NCBI GenBank assembly: GCA_905182575.1
Contig: CAJJCA010000018.1
Location: forward strand, 62,001-126,000
DNA length: 64,000 bases
From: an uncultured Flavobacteriaceae bacterium
GTDB lineage: Bacteria; Bacteroidota; Bacteroidia; Flavobacteriales; Flavobacteriaceae
Reading direction: 5' to 3'
Shown piece after piece: positions 19,338 to 29,614 of this stretch. A model generated the notes under the pieces. It saw nothing but the letters and a program-made list of their open reading frames with translations. It was not told the origin of the DNA and made no database searches. The position numbers and the translations under genes are program-made. Position 1 is the stretch's first letter. The number at the start of each line of letters is the position of its first letter.

Positions 19338-19754
19338 ATGATTTCTAAAAAATGCAAATATGCCATTAAAGCACTATTGTACCTAGCGGATCATCAGTCT
19401 GACGAACGTTCAGTTTTTTCATCTGAAATTGCGGAAAAAGAAAACATTCCTAAAAAATTTTTAGAGACAATATTAAGAGAGCTTCGTAATTTTAAATTAT
19501 TACAGAGTCAACGTGGCAAAACAGGAGGCTATCGACTTATTAAAAACCCTGATGATATTTATTTATCAGAATTAATAAGAATGGTTGACGGCCCAATCGC
19601 AATGCTACCGTGCGTTTCACTTAATTATTACGCTTCTTGCGAAGAGTGTGACGAAGAAAACTGTGAAATTAAAACCGTCTTTGAAAAGGTGCGTGATCGC
19701 ACGCTTGAAGTGTTAACAACTACTTCTATTTCTTCAATGAAAAACAAAGTTTAA
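19338..19754 (+). CDS. Rrf2 family transcriptional regulator
   Basis: Dimeric winged helix-turn-helix regulator. MISKKCKYAIKALLYLADH begins the DNA-binding domain, with IPKKFLETILRELRNFKLL as recognition helix region and SQRGKTGGYRLIKNP as wing. The cysteine cluster CVSLNYYASCEECDEENC could bind an Fe-S cluster as in IscR or NsrR, or sense sulfur status as in CymR-like proteins. Its position, divergent from sulfate assimilation with a symmetric site between, makes control of sulfur metabolism the most likely role. This is inference from context. Confidence 0.9.
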   Translation: MISKKCKYAIKALLYLADHQSDERSVFSSEIAEKENIPKKFLETILRELRNFKLLQSQRGKTGGYRLIKNPDDIYLSELIRMVDGPIAMLPCVSLNYYASCEECDEENCEIKTVFEKVRDRTLEVLTTTSISSMKNKV

Positions 19755-19757
19755 GAA

Positions 19758-21221
19758 TTACAAACCACTGATGTAACTGCCCAGCGAGTCCCTAAAGTGA
19801 AATCCTTCGAGCGTTCTGACCTTGGTCAGTTTTTGATTTGACTCTAGTCCCCACAACAAAAACTCCATAAGGAAATAAGTGTCGTTTGGGTCTAAATCCT
19901 TTTGATGTTTCTTTATTAATTTCCCAACAGCAGGAATTTTATCTAAAGCTTTTTTGTATTCTTTTTCACTTAAATCATCCTCCAAAAACAATTCGTTGTC
20001 ATTGAAAAACCAACCCAACAGGTCATCGTAAGGTCCATCGGCATTTTGCTTTTGTAGTTTCTCAATTTTTGGAAAATAATTTGGAAAAAGTGATTTAATT
20101 GCTTGGGAGATCAAATGAAATGAAATTTGTTCTGCTCCCTCCTGTTCTCCTTCATAGACCAATTCAATTTTACCATTGATGGCAGGAATTACACCTAAAA
20201 AATCAACCAGTCTGACCGCAGTTTTTTCATCTTGGGTGATCAACAACCGTCTTTCGGCAGTGCTTATTAAGTTTTCAAAAGCGGTGATACTCATACGGGT
20301 ACTGACCCCGCTTTTTGAGTCTACAAATTCACTTTTACGTGCTTCAAAACCAATCTGTTCAAGAAGCTCTTTGGCCAATTCGGGAACGTGAATTGTTTTT
20401 TGGTTTTCCTCGCTGATCACGGCTTCTTGTGCTGTTATTCTTTTAGCAATTTCAATATTATGCGGATAGTGCGTCAGAATTTGAGAACCTATCCTGTCTT
20501 TTAGTGGGGTAACAATACTCCCCCGATTGGTGTAGTCCTCGGGGTTTGCGGTAAACACAAACTGAATTTCTAAAGGCATTCTTAATTTAAATCCACGTAT
20601 TTGAATTTCTTTTTCCTGAAGAATTGAGAACAATGCAACTTGAATTCGCGCTTGTAAATCAGGCAATTCATTCAGAACAAAAATACTTCTGTGCGCTCGG
20701 GGAATCATCCCAAAGTGAATCACTCTTTCGTCAGCATAGGACAATTTGAGCGTCGCTGCTTTTATGGGATCTACATCTCCAATCAAATCCGCAACAGTAA
20801 CATCAGGAGTGGCGAGTTTTTCAAAAAATCGATCGGTTCTATGGAGCCAATCTACAGGGGTTTCCTCTCCTTTTTCTGCTATTAATTCTTTCGAAAATCG
20901 AGAAATAGGTTGAAGGGGATCATCATTAATTTCCGAACCTTCCACTATGGGGATCCATTCGTCAAGTAAGTCAATCATCTTCCGAGCAAGCCTTGTTTTT
21001 GCTTGGCCTCTCAATCCTAAAAGGTTGATGCTGTGGCCAGAAAGCAAAGCACGCTCTACGTCTGGAATCACAGTGTTTTCATAACCGATCAATCCATCGA
21101 ATGAAGGAATCCCCTTGCGAATCCTTGCTCTCAAATTTTGAGCCAATTCTTCTTGAATATTTTTGGGTTGATAAGAGGAGCTTTTTAATTCTCCTAAGGT
21201 CTTAATAGTGGGCTTCTCCAT
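19758..21221 (-). CDS. Magnesium-chelatase-like AAA+ ATPase
   Basis: A AAA+ ATPase of the ChlI/MoxR group, about 487 residues. The P-loop region reads LLGLRGQAKTRLARKMIDL, lacking the glycine that usually precedes the lysine. The Walker B region reads SIFVLNELPDLQARIQV with Asn-Glu where Asp-Glu is usual. Both variants are, as far as I recall, normal for this subfamily. The sensor segment FVFTANPEDYTNRG and DRIGSQILTHYP follow. It is four bases downstream of a VWA-domain gene, so the two probably act together as a chaperone-like pair. The substrate is unknown and no chlorophyll genes are present. Confidence 0.85.
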   Translation of the reverse strand: MEKPTIKTLGELKSSSYQPKNIQEELAQNLRARIRKGIPSFDGLIGYENTVIPDVERALLSGHSINLLGLRGQAKTRLARKMIDLLDEWIPIVEGSEINDDPLQPISRFSKELIAEKGEETPVDWLHRTDRFFEKLATPDVTVADLIGDVDPIKAATLKLSYADERVIHFGMIPRAHRSIFVLNELPDLQARIQVALFSILQEKEIQIRGFKLRMPLEIQFVFTANPEDYTNRGSIVTPLKDRIGSQILTHYPHNIEIAKRITAQEAVISEENQKTIHVPELAKELLEQIGFEARKSEFVDSKSGVSTRMSITAFENLISTAERRLLITQDEKTAVRLVDFLGVIPAINGKIELVYEGEQEGAEQISFHLISQAIKSLFPNYFPKIEKLQKQNADGPYDDLLGWFFNDNELFLEDDLSEKEYKKALDKIPAVGKLIKKHQKDLDPNDTYFLMEFLLWGLESNQKLTKVRTLEGFHFRDSLGSYISGL

Positions 21222-21225
21222 AATT

Positions 21226-22351
21226 TTATCCAAAACGTTTTTTCCTGTTTTTTTCATAGTCCTCAAATATCATTTCTCCAAGGTTGTTTAGTCCTGTAAA
21301 GAATGCTTTTCCATTGTTTGCTTTGGTGAATTCCTGAACAAATTGTTTTAAGTAAGGGTCAGAAGCGATCATAAAAGTAGTAATTGGTATGTGTAGTTTT
21401 CGCGCTTGACGTGCCATTAGATAGCATTTTTCAACAATTGTTTTATCTAAACCAGCACTATTTTTATAATAAGTTCCGTCAGACATTTTAAGACAACTGG
21501 GCTTTCCATCAGTGATCATAAAAATCTGCTTATTCGTATTTTTCTTTCGTCTGAGCATGTCCATTGCCAACTCTAGTCCTGCGACTGTGTTGGTGTGATA
21601 GGGCCCCACTTGAAGATAGGGCAAGTCCTTAATCGGAATGAGTCTTGCGTCATTCCCGAAAACCAAAATATCGAGGGTGTCTTTTGGATACCTAGTAGTG
21701 ATCAATTCTGCCAATGCCATCGCAACTTTTTTTGCAGGCGTTATTCCTATCTTCTCCATAAAGAATCATACTGTGACTGATGTCGATCATCAATACCGTA
21801 CTCATTTGAGATTTGTGTTCGGTTTTTTCTACGACCAAATCCTCTTGTCTTATTTGCAAATCATCAATGCCAGAATGGATTTGTGCATTTTTGAGGCTCT
21901 CCGTTAAAACGATATTTTCGATAGGATCTCCAAATTGAAAGTTCTTCAACTCACCAGAAGGTTCTGCGCCTTGTCCGAGGTGGTTGGTTTTATGGTTTCC
22001 TGTTCCAGAGCGCTTTAATTTTCCAAAAATTTGCTTCAAGGCATATTCTCGTAGAAGCTTTTCTGTTTTGGCAGTCAGTCCCATTCCTTTTCCACTTCCA
22101 TCGGGTTTGATTTCCTCACGGATGTAAGATTTTTCTAAAAGATCCTTGATAAAGTCATCAATGGTATAGTTTTCATCTGTTAACTCATATTCAACATCCA
22201 ATTCCCTTAACCAATCAATGGCTTCATCAAAATCCCCGGAGGTATGGGTGATGAGTTCTTTAAAAATCTCAAAAAGTTTTTCAAAAGGAGTTTGCTTATC
22301 TAACTTTGGTTTTAGAAATAGCATCCCCGTTCTGGAATTGGAAAACTTCAT
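21226..22351 (-). CDS. VWA domain protein, partner of AAA+ ATPase, frameshifted
   Basis: About 375 residues when two frames are joined. The N-terminal half (TPFEKLFEIFKELITHTSGD through TEKLLREYALKQIFGKL) is helical and charged. The C-terminal half is a von Willebrand factor A domain with the metal-site DISHSM (DxSxS), a threonine near HTNTVAGLELAM and the ITDGKPS strand, so the MIDAS looks complete. A frameshift near 21740-21759 separates MILYGEDR from ITPAKKVAMALAEL. With the ATPase it resembles ChlI-ChlD or MoxR-VWA pairs. Confidence 0.82.
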
Positions 22352-22441
22352 TTAATACTTATTTATAGTGAAAAACAACAATTCAAAGATAGCTTAAAAA
22401 GACGCCAACTTAAAATGCAGAAGCAACAAAAAAAGAAAGTA

Positions 22442-23530
22442 CTAAAGTGATTTTATGTAGGATTCAATAAGCGCTAAACCTTCCTTGTGAAAAGTTGTTC
22501 TTCCGATTTCAGGCATCATAACTCCCGGGTCTGTACTTTCAAGTCTGTAGGTTAAAATAGAGTTTTCGGGCTGACCAGGAACAATGCTGTATTTAAGGTT
22601 ACCAGAACCTTTTCCGGCTGCAATTGGAGGTTTAAAAACGCCTCGACTTCTTCCGTCGGCTTCCCAATAAGTTAAGTTAAGACCTGAGTTTTTTGCCGGC
22701 CCAACATTACTGTGGCAGTGCGCGCAATTGATGTGTAAATAGGCTTTCGCACGATCTTCTAACGATCCTGAAGTAAGCTGGTTCCAAACGGGCATATAAG
22801 GCCGATTTTCTTTCTCAGGAAGCCCCGTCAAAAGCCCTTGACTCTCGAAATATTCCAATTGATTGCGCACCATACCGTGGTAAATATTATCCCTATTTAA
22901 TTGGCCAGCAATGGGTCCTATTGGGGAGATTTTTTTTCCAGACATATGGCAGCTTTTACATTGGGTCTGATTCGGTATCACATAACTTATATTTTGTGTT
23001 TTACCATTGTAGTCTTTCCAACTGACTTGTTTTTCTCCTCCAATTATATTGAGATGAGCATCTTCTTGTTTGTCATCCCATACGTAAGATAAAACCTTCC
23101 AATCATCGCTTTTTTCCTTAATCAACAATCGGGTTTCAATGATATTTTTATCTCCATCGGGTTTCTTAAAGTCTTCAGGATAATAAAAGTTTTTGATAAT
23201 AATACTTCCCGATTCAAAACCTAAAACCTCTTTTTCTTTGTAGTTCATTTTCTTGCCTGAGGGGAGGTACAAAAACCTCCCCTTAAAGGCATAATCTGTA
23301 AATAAAGGAGTGTTTAGTTCATAGGGGTGTACGTTTTTAGCGGGTTTGAAATCAGAAATCTTACCCTCAAAAAAACCATATTCAGAAAGTTTTTGAATCT
23401 CATTTGAACTCGAGTAATTAATTTCCATTTTAGAAACCACTTTTCGAGCTACGGGGACGGTTCTTGTTTTTTTATCAGATTGACATTGAATAAAAAGAAC
23501 CCCAAGCAAAAGCAACCAACTGTTTTTCAT
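22442..23530 (-). CDS. SO_2930-type diheme cytochrome c lipoprotein
   Basis: Exported diheme cytochrome of about 362 residues. The lipoprotein signal ends FIQC. Two heme-binding motifs are seen, CKSCH (near residue 195) and CAHCH (near residue 270), with FFEGKISDFKP near the start and a C-terminal PGVMMPEIGRTTFHKEGLALI region carrying Met ligand candidates. This matches the family recorded as a conserved gene pair with a parallel beta-helix protein (TIGR03806 with TIGR03805), and such a gene is ten bases upstream here. The function of the pair is not established. Confidence 0.82.
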   Translation of the reverse strand: MKNSWLLLLGVLFIQCQSDKKTRTVPVARKVVSKMEINYSSSNEIQKLSEYGFFEGKISDFKPAKNVHPYELNTPLFTDYAFKGRFLYLPSGKKMNYKEKEVLGFESGSIIIKNFYYPEDFKKPDGDKNIIETRLLIKEKSDDWKVLSYVWDDKQEDAHLNIIGGEKQVSWKDYNGKTQNISYVIPNQTQCKSCHMSGKKISPIGPIAGQLNRDNIYHGMVRNQLEYFESQGLLTGLPEKENRPYMPVWNQLTSGSLEDRAKAYLHINCAHCHSNVGPAKNSGLNLTYWEADGRSRGVFKPPIAAGKGSGNLKYSIVPGQPENSILTYRLESTDPGVMMPEIGRTTFHKEGLALIESYIKSL

Positions 23531-23539
23531 TTAATATTT

Positions 23540-24887
23540 TTAGATGGATGTTTTAAATTCAATATCACAGTCATATGGTCCAAGGTCATTTGAGAATTTT
23601 TCAAAATCATTGGCTGCATCTAAGACAACAAAATTAATATCACCATTATTTTTTACACAAATTTCATATTCAGGATTCATAGTGCTGCCCTTTAAATAGT
23701 AATCCTCGGCAAGGATTAAGTCATAAGCAACATCAGGAATTTTGAATCCATTTTTCATCACCCAAAGTAAACCGAAGTCATTGTCTAGGGCGGGGAAAAA
23801 ATGTTTGTTTTCAAAACGATTGTCATGAATAGATACTCCTGCCAGGGTAGGCATTGTATTGTCCGTCTTGACGATAGTCATTATCAACAGCTCTTAGGCC
23901 GTTTGACAGCGCCTTGAGCTCTTCTTTTTTCTTTTTACGTTCTTTTTTTTCAGAAGTAAACACTTCATAACTAACAATAGAAGCATTAACAGTTTTATGG
24001 TTTTCAACCTTATTGTTATAAAAATCAACTTCTTTGGTCGCCATGATAATCACCCCTGATCCGCGAGGGACAGAGCTAACGATAGATCCTTTAACTCCAA
24101 AGTTTTTAATGTTATTGTCGTGGATGTAATTGTCATAAGCTTTAATTTTTGATCCATACACGGTTAGGTTGGGCAGATTGAAAATCAATAATCCTCCAGT
24201 ATTCTGAAAAGCTTCGTTGTTGTAAATCTCAACATTTGTACTGTTTTCACTTTCGATTCCAGCTACATTATAATAGGCTTTATTATTCCTTATAATCACA
24301 TAATTAGATTGACCTACATAAATTCCTGCATCTGAAGAGCCAATAGCTTCACAATCTTCAATGATAACATTGGTGCATAAAACAGGATAGAGCGCATAAG
24401 CACCATTTTTAGAGGAAACTTGTCCCGTCCAAGCCGATCTGATTTTGCGCATAATAATGCCGTCGGTATCAGTAACTTTAAGGTTGTCGCCAGCAGCATC
24501 CTCTAGGGCTAAGTTTTCTATGATAATGTTTTCACAATTAGAAATTCTGATTCCCTCAGCGCCTTGCTTTTGACCTTTAAAAGAGAGAATTGTCTTGTCC
24601 ATTCCCATCCCGCGGATGGTAATGCCTTTTTTCCCGTCTAAGATTAGGGATTGACTGAATAAGTAATGCCCCTCTGGCAATTGAATCACACTGGAGTCTT
24701 TTGCGGTTATAAAAGCTTCTAGAATTGGGACTTCCATGTCGAGATAATCTCTTTCCGGATTATAAGAAGGGAGCTTGCCAGGTTTAAGCGCAATGTAGGT
24801 TCCCCCTATCAGGATCACTGTTAAATAAAGGATGTACTTTTTTTTCAAAATTGATTGAGTTTTAATATATAAAATCAAAAATAACAA
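23540..24887 (-). CDS. Right-handed parallel beta-helix protein, partner of the diheme cytochrome, frameshifted
   Basis: Exported or membrane-anchored protein with a hydrophobic N-terminal segment and a pectate-lyase-like beta-helix. Successive coils include NCENIIIENLALEDAAGDNL, TNVIIEDCEAIGSSDAGIYV, NYVIIRNNKAYYNVAGIES and TNVEIYNNEAFQNTGGLL. The early PEGHYLFSQSLILDGKKGIT segment is typical of the family. A frameshift near 23850 divides the C-terminal about 110 residues (PTLAGVSIHDNRF onward). Its pairing with the diheme cytochrome matches the SO_2929/SO_2930 arrangement. Enzymatic activity is unproven. Confidence 0.8.
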
Positions 24888-24998
24888 TTTAGTTTAAATA
24901 ATAGTGTGCCCACAAATAAAATATCTAAGTCCATGATTTTCATGGTAGTAAGAATTTAAGGAAATACGGCTTTAATTAACTTTTCTTACTTTTTAGAT

Positions 24999-25028
24999 TT
25001 TGGAAGACGCTAAAAAATGTTATATTTG
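24999..25028 (+). promoter_or_regulatory. Promoter of the rimP-nusA-infB operon
   Basis: TTTG (24999-25002), an 18-base spacer and TATATTTG (25021-25028) are close to the ideal Bacteroidota promoter. Transcription should begin near 25033-25036, two to five bases before the micro-ORF ATG at 25038. Confidence 0.7.
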
Positions 25029-25037
25029 CAAAGCATT

Positions 25038-25082
25038 ATGAAAAAACGATCAGAGGCGACTATTAGTCCCTCTTTTTTTTGA
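25038..25082 (+). CDS. 14-residue leader micro-ORF of the rimP operon
   Basis: The frame encodes MKKRSEATISPSFF and stops at TGA (25080-25082), one base before the rimP ATG. It begins at the expected 5' end of the transcript and its codons 5 to 14 run through the terminator-like hairpin and its T-tract. Ribosomes translating it would therefore disrupt or permit the hairpin. That this is a working leader peptide is inference from the geometry. Confidence 0.45.
   Translation: MKKRSEATISPSFF
25052..25080 (+). terminator. Terminator-like hairpin in the rimP leader (possible attenuator)
   Basis: AGAGG and GAC pair with GTC and CCTCT around a TATTA loop, with one bulged C, and eight T residues follow. 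No plus-strand gene lies upstream, as the neighbour is divergent, so this terminator can act only on the rimP-nusA-infB transcript itself. This is the usual sign of attenuation. Confidence 0.6.
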
Positions 25083-25083
25083 T

Positions 25084-25551
25084 ATGAATTTTAACCAAAA
25101 AGTAGAAGATTTACTTACCGAGGCACTCAAGGAAAATTCACACATTTTCTTGGTTGACTTTAAAATTGGGGGTGACAATTCTATTAAGATAATTCTTGAC
25201 GGAGATGATGAAATTAACGTTAAGGATTGCATCAACATTAGCCGTGCCATTGAGCATGAGCTAGATCGCGATGAAGAAGATTTTGGGCTGGAAGTGGCTT
25301 CAGCTGGTGTTGGAAGTCCGTTGAAATTCCCGAGGCAATATTTGAAAAATATAAATCGAGAATTAGAAGTTATGCTTCTCGAGGGTGAAATTATAAAAGG
25401 TAAATTGGTTAAAGCCGATGAAAATGAAATTGAATTGGAGTGGAAACAAAGAGAACCCAAACCAATAGGAAAAGGAAAAGTTACTGTAAAGAAAAATAAA
25501 GTTATTGCTTTTGAGCAAATAAATCAAACAAAGGTTGTTGTAAAATTCTAA
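25084..25551 (+). CDS. rimP: Ribosome maturation factor RimP
   Basis: Assists 30S subunit maturation. It is 155 residues long with the N-terminal alpha/beta domain (FLVDFKIGGDNSIKIILDG then INISRAIEHELDRDEEDF), the conserved LEVASAGVGSPLKFPRQY, which corresponds to the usual EVSSPG motif, and an SH3-like C-terminal domain (GEIIKGKLVKADENEIEL). It is the first gene of the classic rimP-nusA-infB order, with an 11-base gap to nusA. Confidence 0.95.
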   Translation: MNFNQKVEDLLTEALKENSHIFLVDFKIGGDNSIKIILDGDDEINVKDCINISRAIEHELDRDEEDFGLEVASAGVGSPLKFPRQYLKNINRELEVMLLEGEIIKGKLVKADENEIELEWKQREPKPIGKGKVTVKKNKVIAFEQINQTKVVVKF

Positions 25552-25562
25552 CATAATTAGAG

Positions 25563-26797
25563 ATGGAAAATTTAGCGCTAATAGATTCGTTTTCTGAATT
25601 CAAAGATGAAAAACTGATTGACAGAGTGACATTGATGGTCATTTTGGAAGAAGTTTTTAGAAACACTTTAAAACGCAAGTTTGGTTCAGATGAAAATTTT
25701 GATATAATTATCAACCCAGATAAGGGGGATTTAGAAATTTGGAGAAATAGAGTTGTTGTCAAAGATGGAGTGGTTGAAGACCCAAACCAAGAAATTGAAT
25801 TAACGGAAGCGAGAAAAATTGAGCCTGACTTTGAAGTTGGTGAAGACGTTTCTGAAGAAGTAAAGCTTATTAACCTTGGGAGAAGATCCATTCAAACCTT
25901 GCGTCAAAACTTGATTTCAAAGATTTTTGAGCATGATAGCACCAATACATTTCAATCAATTTAAAGATAGAATTGGCGAGTTGTTTACTGCTGAGGTTCA
26001 CCACATTCGTAATAGAGAAGTGATTCTTCTTGACGATGATGGCAATGAAATTATATTACCGAAGGAACAACAAATACCTAGTGATTTTTACCGAAAAGGG
26101 GACAACGTGAGAGGGGTCATCGAGTTGGTTGAATTAAGAGGAAACAAACCAAGGATTGTTCTTTCGAGAACATCTCCTTTGTTTTTAGAAAAATTATTTG
26201 AACAAGAAATCCCTGAAGTTTTTGATGGTTTAATTACGATCAAAAAAGCAGTCAGAATTCCTGGTGAAAAAGCGAAAGTAGCCGTAGACTCTTACGATGA
26301 TCGTATTGATCCAGTTGGAGCATGTGTTGGTATGAAAGGATCTCGTATTCATGGAATAGTAAGAGAACTAGGGAATGAAAACATTGATGTAATCAATTAC
26401 ACCAACAATTTACAATTGTTCATTACTCGCGCTTTGAGTCCTGCAAAAATAAATTCTCTAAAGATAGATGAAGAAACAAAAAGAGTTCAGGTGTTCTTGA
26501 ACCCTGATGAGGTTTCTAAAGCGATTGGAAGGAGGAGGTCACAATATAAGGCTTGCAGGAAAATTGACAGGATATGAAATCGATGTATTCAGAGAGGGAG
26601 CAGAGGAAGACGTTGAGCTTGCAGAATTCAGCGATGAAATCGATTCGTGGGTAATTGATGAGTTCAAAAAAGTTGGTTTAGACACTGCAAAAAGTATTCT
26701 TGAACTTCAAAAAGAAGACATAATCAAGCGAACTGATTTGGAAGACGAGACTGTAAGTGAAGTATTACGGATTTTAAAAGCTGAGTTTGAGGAATAA
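25563..26797 (+). CDS. nusA: Transcription termination/antitermination factor NusA, frameshifted
   Basis: Binds RNA polymerase and nascent RNA to modulate pausing, termination and antitermination. The N-terminal RNAP-binding domain (first frame, to about 25945), the S1 domain with GELFTAEVHHI and REVILLDDDGNE, the first KH domain with DPVGACVGMKGSRI, and the second KH domain with GHNIRLAGKLTGYEIDVF are all present in order. Two frameshifts (about 25940-25960 and 26525-26540) divide it. The second looks like one additional G in a GA-rich run. The joined protein of about 411 residues is typical of Bacteroidota NusA, which ends with a short acidic region (EEDVELAEFSDEID and onward). Confidence 0.93.
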
Positions 26798-26815
26798 ACA
26801 AATGTATTTTTTCCC

Positions 26816-26823
26816 TACTTTTG
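26816..26823 (+). promoter_or_regulatory. Candidate internal promoter -7 element before infB
   Basis: TACTTTTG matches TAnnTTTG and lies 20 bases upstream of the infB ATG in the 46-base nusA-infB gap. No well-spaced -33 element is seen, so support is moderate. Confidence 0.35.
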
Positions 26824-26843
26824 ACACAGAATAAAAACAATTA

Positions 26844-29614
26844 ATGGCAGATATTTCAACAATAAGATTAAATTTAGCGCTAAGAGAATTAAATATCTCT
26901 CTAGATCGTGCGGTCGAATTCCTTTCTCAAAAGGATATTGAAATCGAAGCCCGTCCTACTGCAAAAATATCAAAGGATATTTATCGTGTTTTACTCGATG
27001 AATTTGCCACAGATAAATCCAAAAAGGATGCTTCTCATGAAATTAGTGAGGAGAAGAAAAAAGAGAAAGAATCTATAAGAATCTTGCAGGAGAAAAAAGA
27101 GCAAGATCGAATCGAGTTGCAGCAAAAACGCCAAGAAGTTATAAGGGCTAAAGCTACAGTTACCAAGCCTGTAATGCTCGGTAAAATCGACCTTAATCCT
27201 CCAAAAGTAGTTGCCAAGCCTCCAGTAGAAAAAAAGCCAGTGGCCTCTAAACCTAACGAGGTTGTAGCTGAAAAGCCAGTTGCTAAAAAAGAGGTGAAAG
27301 TTGTTGTTGAGGAAAAGGAGTCAAAGAGGTGGCTAAGATGGTTGCTGAAGCTCCTGTGAAAGCTGAGGTTGCCAAACCCGAAGCAGTTGCGACAGATTCA
27401 GCAGCACCTGAAGTCAAAACAGAAACTACTGCAGAAGCAACTCCGACTTCAGTGGATCCCAATGCAATAAAAACAAAATACAAAACGCTTACTGGCTTTA
27501 AGAAAACTGGACAAACCATCGATTTAGATGAGTTTAAAAAGAAAGAAAAAACAGTAGAAGACGCGCGTAAGAGAAAAAGAAAAAGAATTAGTAAAGATCC
27601 TGCACCTAAACCAGGACCTAGAACTGCTAATACTCAAAATAGAACTAACACCAATTCTAGACAGAGACCGCCGCAAAAAGGACGGACTCCTCAGCCAGTT
27701 AAGGCCGAGCCAACAGATGAAGAAGTTCAAAAGCAAATTCGTGAAACTTTAGAAAAGCTTCAAGGAAAATCTAACAAGTCTAAAGGAGCCAAGTACAGAA
27801 GGGACAAACGTGACCAACACCGCCAAAAGTCCGAAGAAGAATTGGCAGAACAAGAAGCCAGTAGCAAAACAATTAAAGTAACTGAATTTATTACAGTAGG
27901 AGAAATCGCTACTTTAATGGAAATTAGTTCTACTGAAATCATCTCAGCATGTATGTCATTGGGAATCATGGTGACCATGAACCAAAGGCTTGATGCGGAA
28001 ACCTTATCTATTGTTGCGGATGAATTTGGCTATCAAGTTGAGTTTGTTAAAACAGAGCTAGAAGAAAACATAGATGAAGAAGAGGATGTCGAGGAGGATT
28101 TAAAATCTCGTTCCCCAATTGTAACCGTAATGGGACATGTTGATCATGGAAAAACTTCATTACTAGATTATATAAGAGAAGAAAATGTAATTGCTGGCGA
28201 ATCTGGTGGAATAACACAACACATTGGTGCTTATTCTGTAACGTTGAAAGACGATCAGAAGATCACTTTCTTAGATACACCAGGACACGAGGCTTTTACA
28301 GCCATGCGAGCTCGTGGTGCTCAGGTTACTGATATTGCAATTATTGTAGTTGCTGCGGATGATGACATTATGCCTCAAACAAAAGAGGCAATCAGTCACG
28401 CGCAAGCGGCAGGGGTTCCAATTATTTTTGCAATTAATAAAATTGATAAGCCCAATTCAAATCCAGAAAAGATCAAAGAAGCGCTTGCTGGAATGAATCT
28501 GATGGTTGAAGATTGGGGAGGTAAAATCCAATCGCAAGATATTTCAGCCCTAAAAGGAACTGGAATTAAAGAGCTTTTAGAAAAAGTATTACTTGAAGCG
28601 GAAATTCTTGAATTAAAAGCAAATCCTAATCGAAAATCTAAAGGAACTGTTGTTGAAGCATTTCTAGATAAAGGACGGGGTTATGTTTCTACGATTCTGG
28701 TTCAAACAGGAACGTTAAATGTTGGAGATTATATTTTGGCTGGAAAACATAGTGGAAAAATTAAAGCAATGTTTGATGAACGTGGTAATGCGCTTGACGC
28801 CGTTCCACCTTCTTCACCTGTTTCAGTTTTAGGACTCGATGGAGCACCTCAAGCAGGAGATAATTTCAACGTACTGGAAGACGAAAAAGAGGCCAAACAA
28901 ATTGCTGCCAAAAGAACGCAACTTCAACGGGAACAGAATGTTAGAACTCAGCGTCACATTACTTTAGACGAAATCGGAAGAAGGATTGCTTTAGGAGAAT
29001 TTAAAGAACTTAATTTAATACTAAAAGGAGATGTAGATGGTTCAGTAGAAGCACTTACGGATTCTCTACAAAAACTATCGACTGAAGAAATTCAAGTTAA
29101 CATAATACACAAAGGAGTTGGTGCCATTACAGAATCAGATGTGCTTTTGGCCTCTGCTTCAGATGCAATTGTTATTGGATTTAATGTTCGTCCAATGGGG
29201 AATGCAAGATCAATAGCAGACAAAGAGGAAATCGATATAAGATCTTACTCCATCATCTACGACGCCATCAACGATGTTAAAGACGCCATGGAAGGAATGT
29301 TATCTCCTGAAATGAAAGAAGAAATTACAGGGACTGCAGAAATCAGAGAAACTTATAAAATCTCTAAAGTTGGAACCGTTGCAGGGTGTATGGTAATGAC
29401 TGGAAAAATATTTCGAAATTCTGGAATCAGAATTATCCGTGAAGGAGTCGTGGTTCATTCAGGATTCTTGTCTTCATTGAAACGTTTTAAAGACGATGCC
29501 AAAGAGGTTGCCAAAGGCTATGACTGTGGACTTCAGGTTAAGAATTACAACGAAATACAAGAAGGAGATACGCTTGAATGCTTCCAAGAAGTGGCAGTCA
29601 AGAAAAAACTTTAA
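26844..29614 (+). CDS. infB: Translation initiation factor IF-2, frameshifted
   Basis: GTPase that places initiator tRNA on the 30S subunit. It has an N-terminal IF2_N helix-turn ([20 protein letters not shown]), a long Lys/Ala/Pro-rich linker of about 300 residues, a second IF2_N-type segment ([18 protein letters not shown]), then the GTPase domain with [32 protein letters not shown] and NKIDKPNS. The C-terminal domains end in [18 protein letters not shown]. One frameshift near 27325-27345 in the linker breaks it. Restoring one A gives [10 protein letters not shown] in frame. The total is about 922 residues. Confidence 0.95.

Noticed and set aside
25563-29614. Programmed frameshifting in nusA and infB
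   Set aside because: The breaks have no slippery-site plus structure arrangement, and similar breaks occur in about twenty unrelated genes, so sequence error is simpler.
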